A DNA stretch of 35,844 nt from Alphaproteobacteria bacterium (GTDB taxonomy: Bacteria > Pseudomonadota > Alphaproteobacteria > Micavibrionales > Micavibrionaceae), in assembly GCA_030147745.1 (NCBI GenBank), contig JASBUS010000082.1, forward strand, positions 1-35,844, in the 5' to 3' direction. The notes beneath the pieces are model-generated. The model made no database searches. It saw nothing but the letters and a program-made list of their open reading frames with translations, and had not been told where the DNA came from. Position numbers and translations under genes: made by a program. Positions 18,599 to 26,469 of the stretch are shown here, in pieces (the stretch's first letter is position 1; every line of letters begins with the position of its first letter).

Positions 18599-19519
18599 AT
18601 GAGCATGGATTGGGATAAATTACGGATTTTTCACGCGGTTGCCGTTGCGGGCAGTTTCACCCATGCAGGTGAAACCCTTAACTTAAGCCAATCTGCTGTA
18701 TCCAGACAAATTTCATCATTGGAAGATTCCATCGGAGTACCGTTATTCCACCGCCATGCGCGCGGCCTTATTTTGACGGAGCAGGGGGATCTTCTTTATA
18801 ATGCGGCGAAAGATATTTTCTCCCGTCTTGCGATGATTGAAGGTCAGCTTGGTGATAGTAAAGAACGCGCCGAAGGGCCATTAACGATTACCGTGGCAGA
18901 ATTTTTCGGCACAACATGGCTTGCGCCGATCTTAAAAGAATTCCATGACCTACATCCTGAAATAGATTTAACCGTCTTGCTCGAAGACCGCGTCCTAAAC
19001 CTTGGTATGCGCGAAGCTGATGCTGCAATCCGCCTATATGAACCATCGCAGCAAGACCTTATCCAGCGTCATTTGACGAGCATTAAACTGAATATCTGCG
19101 CCTCTAAGTCCTATTTAAAGGAGCGTGGCACGCCAAAGGATGCGGCGTCACTGTTAAAGCATACTTTAATTGCTTATCCAGAAGACGCGCTGGTTTTGCC
19201 ATTTGAAAATGCGAACTGGCATTTGGACTTCATCGGTTTTAAATCACGCCGCCCGAGCGATACGGCATTCCAGCCTGTTGATATTGTTTGGATTAACTCG
19301 CTCTCTGCCGTGTATCAAGCTGCGCGTAACGGGCTTGGCGTCGCGGCATTGCCTGATTATTTGGTGAAAGCTGCACCAGAGCTTGAACAAATTATTCCAG
19401 AGGCAGAATCGCCATCCATTGATGTCTATTTTGTCTATCCGCAGGAACGACGCCATTCAGGGCGTATTGCCTGTTTCCGTGACTTTTTGCTGAAACATAT
19501 CGCGACAATTGGCGCGTAA
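18599..19519 (+). CDS. LysR-family transcriptional regulator, LsrB/VtlR-like by context
   Basis: The N-terminal helix-turn-helix is clear (KLRIFHAVAVAGSFTHAGE, LNLSQSAVSRQISSLED, LFHRHARGLILTEQG), followed by the periplasmic-binding-fold effector domain. Position directly after trxB and near an lrp gene matches the LsrB (Sinorhizobium) / VtlR (Brucella) regulators, which influence oxidative-stress, envelope and small-RNA genes. That identity is inferred from position, not proven. Only two cysteines are visible (near residues 166 and 293). LsrB senses oxidants through several cysteines, so redox sensing may differ. Start ATG 18599 follows AGGGA; a second ATG at 18605 is also possible. Likely cotranscribed with trxB. 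Confidence 0.9.
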   Translation: MSMDWDKLRIFHAVAVAGSFTHAGETLNLSQSAVSRQISSLEDSIGVPLFHRHARGLILTEQGDLLYNAAKDIFSRLAMIEGQLGDSKERAEGPLTITVAEFFGTTWLAPILKEFHDLHPEIDLTVLLEDRVLNLGMREADAAIRLYEPSQQDLIQRHLTSIKLNICASKSYLKERGTPKDAASLLKHTLIAYPEDALVLPFENANWHLDFIGFKSRRPSDTAFQPVDIVWINSLSAVYQAARNGLGVAALPDYLVKAAPELEQIIPEAESPSIDVYFVYPQERRHSGRIACFRDFLLKHIATIGA

Positions 19520-19671
19520 ATTTTTATGGAATTCTCTGCTTGCACTTTGTGGGGGATGCTGCTATCGATGTTTATATCTTTTTAAGTAGTTATATGCTAA
19601 AGTTAAAGGATCGATAGGAATCGATGCGCTGCAAGTGTGAGGCAGCTCCTAGGAAAGGAAATTGGTGGGTT

Positions 19672-20463
19672 ATGACAGACTCTGTTGTTATGTCGTCAGC
19701 TATTCGAACAACGTTATTACAAAAAACCGATGCAAAAAATGTATCGGATGTTTCTGTTGCGCATAGTGATCCTGCTGTTGAAGCCAATCAAAACGCCAAA
19801 TTGCGCGTGATCGAAGATAATTTCACATCAACCCGTTTAAGCAGCAAAGCGCAAGAGCTTGGTGCTGCACTTGATGCAATATCGCAGGGCTTAAATGTCC
19901 TTCATAAAACACAAGACGCACTGCACAGCCTTGGATCATTGCTGCGTAAAACTGCGGATATTATTAATGGTGATTTGAACCCTGCCGAAATGGCGAAGGC
20001 GTTAAATGCCAATACCGCCGAAATTGATGAATTTATCTCCGCGAATGAATATGCGGGGATCAACTTGCTTGATGGTGATGAAATTTCAATCATTACCAAT
20101 GACAGCGCCAACCCAATTGTTATTGAAGGCCGCAATTATGATGCGCAGTCTTTGGGCTTAGCGGGCGCAAAAGTCGCAACGGATGGCGATAAAGAAGCCT
20201 TACGTGAAGCGGTACGCTATGCTTTAGATAGCGTTCAGAATTACAGCGTGATTATTCGTGATTACCTCAGCACGGTTGAAACACGCCATAACTTCACACA
20301 AAACACTATCGATGTGTTGAACGAGGCGGCGGACGGTTATGAGATTAAAGATTTGAGCGAAGAGGGCGTGAATTTATTGGCGCTACAAACCCGCATTCAA
20401 TTGACACAGCAAAGCACAACATTGGCAAGCCCTGAACAGAGCGCCTTGCTAGATTTATTCTAA
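19672..20463 (+). CDS. Divergent flagellin-like protein
   Basis: About 263 aa from ATG 19672 (AAAGGA upstream). The C-terminus matches the flagellin D0/D1 helix: LSEEGVNLLALQTRIQLTQQSTTLASPEQSALLDLF, compare flagellin endings of the type LLALQTRQQLGxxSLSLA...ILxLF. An RHNFTQNTIDVLNEAADG stretch precedes it, typical of the C-terminal coiled region. The N-terminal part (LGAALDAISQGLNVLHKTQDALHSLGSLL) resembles the flagellin N-terminal helical hairpin, but the extreme N-terminus (SSAIRTTLLQKTD) is divergent. It may be a minor flagellin, a hook-associated-like protein, or a structural relative. It stands alone, converging on the phosphatase gene with 25 bases between, far from fliI-fliJ. The longer frame from 19624 adds a Cys-rich leader I do not believe is translated. 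Confidence 0.8.
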   Translation: MTDSVVMSSAIRTTLLQKTDAKNVSDVSVAHSDPAVEANQNAKLRVIEDNFTSTRLSSKAQELGAALDAISQGLNVLHKTQDALHSLGSLLRKTADIINGDLNPAEMAKALNANTAEIDEFISANEYAGINLLDGDEISIITNDSANPIVIEGRNYDAQSLGLAGAKVATDGDKEALREAVRYALDSVQNYSVIIRDYLSTVETRHNFTQNTIDVLNEAADGYEIKDLSEEGVNLLALQTRIQLTQQSTTLASPEQSALLDLF

Positions 20464-20488
20464 GTTTCTTTTAACGCTGATTATTATT

Positions 20489-21106
20489 TTAGGGGCGGAT
20501 ATTCCACGCCTCAACTACCCATTTATCGCCATCATAAGTGATAATACCGTAAGCGCCGGTTTTTAACTTTATATCATTGGCCTTTTTGAAGCGGATAAAG
20601 TCACCCGTTAAATGTGGCGCAAAACGTGCAGTGCCATTAGATGTCACAAGTAAAATATTTTGTTCTTTGAAATGGTGGCGCGCATAATCCCCAAAAGAGA
20701 GCCAATCGCCAATAATGAAATTTGGATTGGCTTCCCAGCCATCAGGGACAATCGCTTCATCATCCCATTTTTGGATGGCTTCAGCGCCAATACGGGCGAT
20801 GACTTCTTCTTCAGTTTTGTTTTCATCAGGACCATAGAAAATTTCATTGAGGAAATTTAGCGGGTCAACATTCTGCGTATCGCCAAGGCGTTCCAAAATA
20901 ATTTCGGCGGTTTGGCGTGTGCGCTGTAAACGTGATGAAAAGGCGCGGTTAAATGTAATATTCTCTGCTTTAAAATGGTCGCCAAGCGCCTTGGCTTGGA
21001 CTTCGCCGCTATCAACCAAAGGAATGTCTGTACGTGCGCCAACACGGCGGGGAATGTCATTAGGACCAAATGTATTGCCATGGCGGCAAATAAATAAACG
21101 GGTCAC
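20489..21106 (-). CDS. Histidine phosphatase (phosphoglycerate mutase-like) family protein lacking the second catalytic His
   Basis: The RHG motif is present near the N-terminus (RLFICRHGNTF, His9), and SSRLQRTRQTAEII carries the conserved phosphate-pocket arginines. The block that normally reads SHG, with the second catalytic histidine, reads LLVTSNGTARF here, putting Asn157 in its place. The protein may therefore be weakly active, use another residue, or bind phospho-ligands only. Start is GTG 21106. It is the last of the minus-strand run, 90 bases after kdsB, and converges on the flagellin-like gene. The family includes phosphatases of sugar phosphates, phosphoproteins and nucleotides; placement after kdsB suggests but does not show a role in sugar metabolism. 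205 aa, cytoplasmic. Confidence 0.85.
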   Translation of the reverse strand: MTRLFICRHGNTFGPNDIPRRVGARTDIPLVDSGEVQAKALGDHFKAENITFNRAFSSRLQRTRQTAEIILERLGDTQNVDPLNFLNEIFYGPDENKTEEEVIARIGAEAIQKWDDEAIVPDGWEANPNFIIGDWLSFGDYARHHFKEQNILLVTSNGTARFAPHLTGDFIRFKKANDIKLKTGAYGIITYDGDKWVVEAWNIRP

Positions 21107-21196
21107 GACGCTCTATACCTATCTTATTGTTTTTATAGTTATTATTCTTTTTATGCCGATAAACAGCTATGCTTATCATACACTATATGAATAAGA

Positions 21197-22033
21197 TTAA
21201 GCAAGGTTGCCGTATTTTCTTAATGCGTCTTCAGCGCGGGTAACGTCTTCGGGGCTATCAACGCCCGCCTGTACAAGGCCAAGTGGCACATCAAGTGTGA
21301 TAGTATGGATAGCGACGCCATTTTCAAGCAAGCGTAGCTGCTCTAGTCCCTCAAGTTCTTCGTAATGCCCTTGCGGCCATTTCACGAATTTTTCAAGAAT
21401 ATCGCGGCGGAAACCATAAAGCCCTAAATGCTGATGCACAGGTGAGAAGTCATCACCGCTCGCGCGGAGTTTATCTTCCTTGCGAATGCCGGGGATGATG
21501 TTTTTTGAAAACCACAAGGCGCGTCCTGCTGTGTCAACAATGGCTGTTGTCCCCGAAAATGGCGTGATCTTTTTACTTTCGCGCAGCTCGTCTAGTTCTG
21601 CCCAGCGTAGGCGAATAACAGGCGTCAGCACTTCAGTATGCTCAGGCGCGCTTTGATAGGTTGCAATCATCTTATTGATCGCTTCATAAGGCGTGAAGGG
21701 CGCATCACCCTGCAGGCCAATGGTAAAGCGAATATGGTCACCAATCTGCGCCGCGGCATCAAGTACGCGGTCGCTGCCTGTGGGGCATTGGTCTGACGTC
21801 ATAATGCAGCGCACGTCTAATTCCGCGCAGTGGTCCGCAATGCGTTGATCTTCCGTTGCGACGGCAATGGCGATATTCGGGTGAAGGGCTTGCACTTTTT
21901 TCGCAATATCGACAACGCGGCCAAGCATGGTCACGCCAGCGATTTTTACCAAGGGCTTACCCGGAAAACGCGTTGAACCATAGCGGGCAGGGATGATCAG
22001 CGCAATGTCTGACCCATTAGACGCAGCGCTCAT
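21197..22033 (-). CDS. kdsB: 3-deoxy-manno-octulosonate cytidylyltransferase KdsB
   Basis: KdsB activates Kdo with CTP to CMP-Kdo for lipid A-inner core synthesis in the cytoplasm. Seen are the nucleotidyltransferase P-loop-like IIPARYGSTRFPGKPL, MTSDQCPTGSDRVLDAA, GLQGDAPF (metal-binding Asp), HQHLGLYGFRRD and EQLRLLENG, with the final DSPEDVTRAE. 278 aa is a little above the usual 245-255, with small insertions in the middle. The ATG overlaps the preceding gene's stop (TAATG), with GGAGG placed inside that gene, so translation is probably coupled. Together with the solute-binding gene, it belongs to the ctrA-to-kdsB run. Confidence 0.95.
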   Translation of the reverse strand: MSAASNGSDIALIIPARYGSTRFPGKPLVKIAGVTMLGRVVDIAKKVQALHPNIAIAVATEDQRIADHCAELDVRCIMTSDQCPTGSDRVLDAAAQIGDHIRFTIGLQGDAPFTPYEAINKMIATYQSAPEHTEVLTPVIRLRWAELDELRESKKITPFSGTTAIVDTAGRALWFSKNIIPGIRKEDKLRASGDDFSPVHQHLGLYGFRRDILEKFVKWPQGHYEELEGLEQLRLLENGVAIHTITLDVPLGLVQAGVDSPEDVTRAEDALRKYGNLA

Positions 22034-24054
22034 TATTCAGCGCCTCCGTCTTTCGCCCACCAAAGGTCAGTAAAGCCCGGTGTTTGCGGCGAAAGCCCTT
22101 CAGGGAAGCCTAATGTGTGCCAATAGGCAATGCGCCATGTATCCAAATACCACTGCGGAATAACATAGTGGTTTGCCAGCAAGATGCGGTCGAGTGAGCG
22201 GGTACGCGCGACCAAATCTTCACGAGTAGGGGCTTGGATAATTTCCTCAATAATCTCGTCAATCACAGGATCTTTCACGCCGATGTAATTGCGTGAACCT
22301 TGCATATCAGCTTTGGCAGAATTCCAGAAATCACGCTGTTCATTCCCAGGGGATTCAGACTGCGCAATCGTGCCGATGATCATATCGTAATCAAAGCTGC
22401 TCACACGGTTTTGATATTGTGCAGGATCAATGATGCGGAAATTCGCCTTGATGCCGATGCGATCAAGATTTTTGATGAATGGCAATGTCCAGCGTTCAAA
22501 TAATGGGGAAACGCCCAAAATCTCAAATTCTAATTTCACGCCTGTTTTTGGGTTGTGAACGACTTTATCTTTACCCAAAACATAGCCAGCTTCTTTCAAA
22601 ATCATTTTTGCTTTACGCAGGTTATCACGGTTATTGCCGCTGCCATCTGTTTCGGGCGCTTTATAAACTTCGGTAAAGACGCTGTCAGGAATGCGGCCGC
22701 GATATTTTTCTAAAAACGCGATTTCACGTGCATCTGGTAAATCATGCGCGGCAAGCTCTGAATTTTCAAAATAGCTTTGGTTACGCTTATACGCACCAAA
22801 GGCATATTGTTTATTCGACCATTCAAAGTCAAAGGCATAGGCAATTGCTTCGCGCACTTTGATGTCTTTGAAAACATCACGGCGAATATTATAGATAAAG
22901 GCCTGCATGCCTGCTGGGCGCTCATGATGGAATTCACCTTTGATGATTTTGCCTTGTTTCAGCGCAGGGGAATCGTACCCATTTTGCCACTGAAGTGATG
23001 AGTTTTCTAAACGCACATCATATTCACCTGCAAGGAAGGCTTCTAAGGCAACATTTGAATCTTTGTAATAATCATATTGGATTTCATCAAAATTATAACG
23101 GCCAACATTGATTGGAATATCTTTCGCCCACCAGTCTTTGACGCGCTCGTAACTAATTGAACGGCCAGCATCAACGCTTTTCACTCTGTAAGGGCCACTG
23201 CCGAGTGGTGGCGTGAGGTTTGTCTTGCTGATATCGTTTTCTTCACGTTCCCAGTAATGTTTTGGGATGATGGTTAATTGCGACAAAATCAATGGTAGTT
23301 CAGCGTTCAAGCTATGTTTGAACGTGAATTTAATTTCCTTATCGGACAATATTTCAACTTGATCAACATCGCCGTAATAAGCTTTGAAAAACGGCATGCC
23401 ATGTTCAAGCATTTGTTCAAATGTATATTTCACATCCGCAGCGGTGATTGGTGTGCCATCATGCCATTTGGCTTCATCACGAATAACAAAACCAACCCAG
23501 CTACGGTCTTTAGGCATTTTTATGCCCTTAGCAATATAGCCATACATGGTGAATGGTTCGTCGGCACTTTGTGTCATCAACGCGCCATAAAGCAGGCTTG
23601 CACCCAGAAAATTTACGCCGTCAGCCTTTGACCCCTTAACGATAAATGGGTTCAAACTATCAAACCCACCAATCTCGTGTTGGCGAAGTTTACCGCCTTT
23701 TGGTGCATCAGGATTCACATAGTCAAAATGTTTGAAATCGGTCAGATATTTAATGTCACCATGCATCGCAACTGCAGGCATTAATTTGACTTCGTCTTCG
23801 GATGCTGTTTGTGGAGCTGTTGTTTCATCCGCGATGGCTTCTAATTCATCGACGGATTCGCTAACGCTTTCTACTGTTTCTTCAACTGTGTCAGCAATAT
23901 CTTCGACAGTAGCTTCTACAGTGGTCTCTAAAGTCGGTTCTTCTGCAACCGCTTCAATAGCTGCGCTTGGTGCGTCTTCCGCGTGGCTCGGGTTGATATA
24001 CCCGCCTGATAAAACAAGACATGTCGTCAGAAATAAATTAAGCCCGAATTTCAT
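22033..24054 (-). CDS. Extracellular solute-binding protein, family 5 (YejA-like, peptide/microcin C type)
   Basis: A 673-aa secreted binding protein. A signal peptide (residues 1-25, ending SHA-ED) is followed by an unusual acidic, Thr/Val/Glu-rich stretch (about 26-89, e.g. TVEETVESVSESVDELEA), then the SBP_bac_5 fold. Family hallmarks are WVGFVIRDEAKWHDGTPITA, DVKYTFE, PPLGSGPYRV, VREAIAYAFDFEWSN and IPQWYLDTWR. Relatives (YejA) deliver oligopeptides or microcin C to an ABC importer. No permease or ATPase gene is adjacent, so the transporter must be encoded elsewhere. Start ATG 24054 has a perfect AAGGAG nine bases upstream, inside pyrD, which it overlaps by 17 bases. Confidence 0.92.
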   Translation of the reverse strand: MKFGLNLFLTTCLVLSGGYINPSHAEDAPSAAIEAVAEEPTLETTVEATVEDIADTVEETVESVSESVDELEAIADETTAPQTASEDEVKLMPAVAMHGDIKYLTDFKHFDYVNPDAPKGGKLRQHEIGGFDSLNPFIVKGSKADGVNFLGASLLYGALMTQSADEPFTMYGYIAKGIKMPKDRSWVGFVIRDEAKWHDGTPITAADVKYTFEQMLEHGMPFFKAYYGDVDQVEILSDKEIKFTFKHSLNAELPLILSQLTIIPKHYWEREENDISKTNLTPPLGSGPYRVKSVDAGRSISYERVKDWWAKDIPINVGRYNFDEIQYDYYKDSNVALEAFLAGEYDVRLENSSLQWQNGYDSPALKQGKIIKGEFHHERPAGMQAFIYNIRRDVFKDIKVREAIAYAFDFEWSNKQYAFGAYKRNQSYFENSELAAHDLPDAREIAFLEKYRGRIPDSVFTEVYKAPETDGSGNNRDNLRKAKMILKEAGYVLGKDKVVHNPKTGVKLEFEILGVSPLFERWTLPFIKNLDRIGIKANFRIIDPAQYQNRVSSFDYDMIIGTIAQSESPGNEQRDFWNSAKADMQGSRNYIGVKDPVIDEIIEEIIQAPTREDLVARTRSLDRILLANHYVIPQWYLDTWRIAYWHTLGFPEGLSPQTPGFTDLWWAKDGGAE

Positions 24055-25138
24055 GTGGGATTTCTCCTTTGTGGTTTGCCCCGACGGCTTCTGAAATATG
24101 CGTGTAGCCGTCTTTTTGTAATAATTTTAATAAACCTTCGTTAATGTCATGCGCCAAATAAGGCCCATGATAAACCAGTGCACTATAAAGCTGAACCATC
24201 GACGCGCCTGCTTTAATTTTATCATAGGCATCCGCCGCATTTTCAATGCCGCCAACGCCGATAATCGGAATTTGGCCTTTGGTCAGTGCATAAAAATTAT
24301 GAATGATTTCCGTTGATTTTTCCTTAAGAGGCGCACCTGAAAGCCCACCTTTTTCCGCCGCGAATTTTTCAGGGAGGTCTGCGGGGCGGGCAAGGGTCGT
24401 ATTGGTCAGAATTAGCCCATCAATGCCGCTATCAAGTGCGGCCTGCGCAAGTTCTGCTTGTTGAACTTCGCTTAAATCAGGGGCGAGTTTCACCAAAACA
24501 GGCGGTGGATGGTCGGTGCTGCAATATTTGGTACGTGCCTCTAGCACGGCGCTTGTGATATCCAAAAAGGCATCACGCTTTTGCAAATCACGTAAACCCG
24601 GTGTGTTTGGGGATGAAATATTGATGGTGATATAATCCGCCATCGCACCGATTTGTGCTATTAAGCGGCGGTAATCATCGGCAGGGTTGGTCTGGTCTTT
24701 ATTCATGCCAATATTAATGCCAACAACGCCTTGTGGGCGCGGTTTTTGTGCCAAAAATTTCGCAAAATTATCCTTAAACGCCTGAACGCCTTTACCGGGA
24801 AAACCCATGCGGTTAATCACCGCGCGCTGTTCAGGGCAGCGGAAAATACGCGGGCGAGGATTACCAATTTGTTGTTTCGGCGTAACTGTGCCGCATTCAA
24901 CAAAACCAAAGCCAAGACCGAGAAGGGCAGGAATAACATCCGCATTTTTATCAAAACCCGCGGCAAGGCCAACAGGGGTCGGGAAGTTTAAATGCCAAAG
25001 CTGTGTTTTAAGGGCAGAAAAATCATCAGTAGAAGCGCGTGGTTTCACAAAGCCTGATTTTAACGCTTTGATAGCGAGGGAATGTGCCGTTTCCGCAGGA
25101 AACATAAATAATAATGGGCGCAGCTTTTGGTAATCCAT
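24038..25138 (-). CDS. pyrD: Dihydroorotate dehydrogenase (quinone), class 2
   Basis: PyrD oxidises dihydroorotate to orotate, passing electrons through FMN to membrane quinones; it is peripheral on the inner membrane. The N-terminal hydrophobic helix (LRPLLFMFPAETAH) is the class 2 membrane-association feature. Further motifs: PVGLAAGFDKN, FVECGTVTPKQQ, NRMGFPGKG, GINIGMN, the catalytic Ser in NISSPNTPGLRDLQ (Ser175/176), GLILTNTT and VGGIENAADAYDKI. Length 366 aa is normal (E. coli 336). It sits between ribA (41 bases upstream) and the solute-binding gene (overlap 17), so all three are probably in one transcript. Confidence 0.96.
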   Translation of the reverse strand: MDYQKLRPLLFMFPAETAHSLAIKALKSGFVKPRASTDDFSALKTQLWHLNFPTPVGLAAGFDKNADVIPALLGLGFGFVECGTVTPKQQIGNPRPRIFRCPEQRAVINRMGFPGKGVQAFKDNFAKFLAQKPRPQGVVGINIGMNKDQTNPADDYRRLIAQIGAMADYITINISSPNTPGLRDLQKRDAFLDITSAVLEARTKYCSTDHPPPVLVKLAPDLSEVQQAELAQAALDSGIDGLILTNTTLARPADLPEKFAAEKGGLSGAPLKEKSTEIIHNFYALTKGQIPIIGVGGIENAADAYDKIKAGASMVQLYSALVYHGPYLAHDINEGLLKLLQKDGYTHISEAVGANHKGEIPHEIRA

Positions 25139-25179
25139 TGCGTGCTTTTCGGCCTCTTTAGACTAAAGATGAATCGTTT

Positions 25180-25830
25180 TTATTTAACGTTTAGATTATG
25201 CTGCGTTTTCTTTTTCTTGCAAGCCAAATAGTCATGATTTTCTTCGGTTTCGAAGGTTGGTGTATTGACCATTTCAGCAATTTCGATGCCGTGCTGCTGA
25301 ATTTGCTCTGCCTTATCAGGGTTATTCGTCAATAACTTCACGCGCTCAATATTCAACGCATGCAGCATTTCAACAGCAGATGTGTAATCACGCAAATCAT
25401 CTGGGAAGTTTAAATGGCGGTTAGCTTCATAAGTATCCAAGCCTTGGGTCGCCTTAAGGAAGTAACATTTCAGTTTGTTATAAAGGCCAATGCCGCGGCC
25501 TTCTTGATCCATATACAGCAATACACCGCCATGTTTGGCGATGCTGCTTTGGGCATGTTGCAGCTGTGGCCCGCAATCACATAATTTTGAACCAAATGTA
25601 TCACCTGTCAGGCATTTTGAATGGATGCGGACTAATGGATTAGCATCATTTTTCTGTTCAGGTGTCCAAATATCACCGCTATAGACAAGGGCGATATGTT
25701 CTTTTTTATCACTAAGGTTGTTAAAGGTCACAAAAAGCGGTGTGCTGCAGCTATGGTCAGCATGGCTGCATGGAACGGCGACTTGGGTTTGAATTGTGGC
25801 GATAACCGCCGGTCGTGTTTTTATGCTCAT
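25180..25830 (-). CDS. ribA: GTP cyclohydrolase II
   Basis: RibA opens GTP to a pyrimidine, the first step of riboflavin synthesis. The zinc site is Cys73, Cys84 and Cys86 (SKCLTGDTFGSKLCDCGPQLQ). YMDQEGRGIGLYNKL carries the GTP-binding and catalytic Arg region, and LTNNPDKAEQI the C-terminal nucleotide contact. Length 216 aa, single-domain form without the RibB fusion common in some alphaproteobacteria. Its ATG overlaps the pgsA stop by four bases (ATGA), so translation is coupled. All expected motifs are intact. No FMN riboswitch is possible immediately upstream because the gene overlaps pgsA. Confidence 0.95.
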   Translation of the reverse strand: MSIKTRPAVIATIQTQVAVPCSHADHSCSTPLFVTFNNLSDKKEHIALVYSGDIWTPEQKNDANPLVRIHSKCLTGDTFGSKLCDCGPQLQHAQSSIAKHGGVLLYMDQEGRGIGLYNKLKCYFLKATQGLDTYEANRHLNFPDDLRDYTSAVEMLHALNIERVKLLTNNPDKAEQIQQHGIEIAEMVNTPTFETEENHDYLACKKKKTQHNLNVK

Positions 25831-26384
25831 TTCGCGTCAATATCCCCCATTGCCTTGATGCCAGACGCTAAATATTGCGTCCCTGTAATGAATGTCAGTA
25901 ATGCAGCTACCCCAAGAAAACCTAAACCAACGCTGTAGGCGAGGGCATGAAGCGGCGTTAAAATCAATGTCGCTAACGCCACCATTTGTACGGTTGTTTT
26001 CCATTTTGCCAATTTAGTCACTGGCAGTTTTACGTTATAAGGCCCTAAAAATTCACGTAGGCCTGAAACAAGTAATTCGCGGATAATAATAATCAAAACG
26101 GCGATCAGCCACAAGCCATCAAGAATAGAGAGGTCAACCAAGACCAATAACACGCCGAGGACGAATATTTTATCGGCGATTGGGTCAATAAATGTACCAA
26201 ATGCTGAGGTTTGATTAAGCTTGCGGGCAAGGTAACCGTCAAAGAAATCCGTAATCGCGCTTAAGACATATAGCGCAAAAGCCCATGGCGCGGCTGTGGC
26301 TGAGTTCATATAAATAAGCCAAAGCAGCAAAGGCAATGTAAGGATACGCAGAAGCGTTAATATATTTGGTATATTTAACGGCAT
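25827..26384 (-). CDS. pgsA: CDP-diacylglycerol-glycerol-3-phosphate 3-phosphatidyltransferase
   Basis: PgsA makes phosphatidylglycerol phosphate in the inner membrane, the committed step to PG and cardiolipin. The CDP-alcohol phosphotransferase signature is exact: D49-G50-x2-A53-R54-x8-G63-x3-D67-x3-D71 (DGYLARKLNQTSAFGTFIDPIADK region). Several hydrophobic helices follow the NIPNILTLLRI start. I use ATG 26384 (185 aa), which begins MPLNIPNILT as in the family; the longer frame to 26540 would overlap the EEP gene and adds a non-conserved Cys-rich leader. It follows the EEP-family gene by 85 bases and overlaps ribA by 4. Confidence 0.96.
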   Translation of the reverse strand: MPLNIPNILTLLRILTLPLLLWLIYMNSATAAPWAFALYVLSAITDFFDGYLARKLNQTSAFGTFIDPIADKIFVLGVLLVLVDLSILDGLWLIAVLIIIIRELLVSGLREFLGPYNVKLPVTKLAKWKTTVQMVALATLILTPLHALAYSVGLGFLGVAALLTFITGTQYLASGIKAMGDIDAK

Positions 26385-26469
26385 GTCAAACTCAGCAAAT
26401 TCTAAATGTTTAATATGGTGGGGAGTATATCTGATTAATCGTTTGAGTACAATGGATATTATAATTATG

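Noticed and set aside
19596-19620. Sigma-28 promoter before the flagellin-like gene (TAAAG...CGATAG)
   Set aside because: The gap between TAAA and CGATA is about 10 bases rather than the required 15 or so, so it is probably chance.
19624-19671. Cys-rich N-terminal extension of the flagellin-like protein
   Set aside because: MRCKCEAAPRKGNWW is not flagellin-like and the ribosome binding site sits inside this stretch, supporting the start at 19672.
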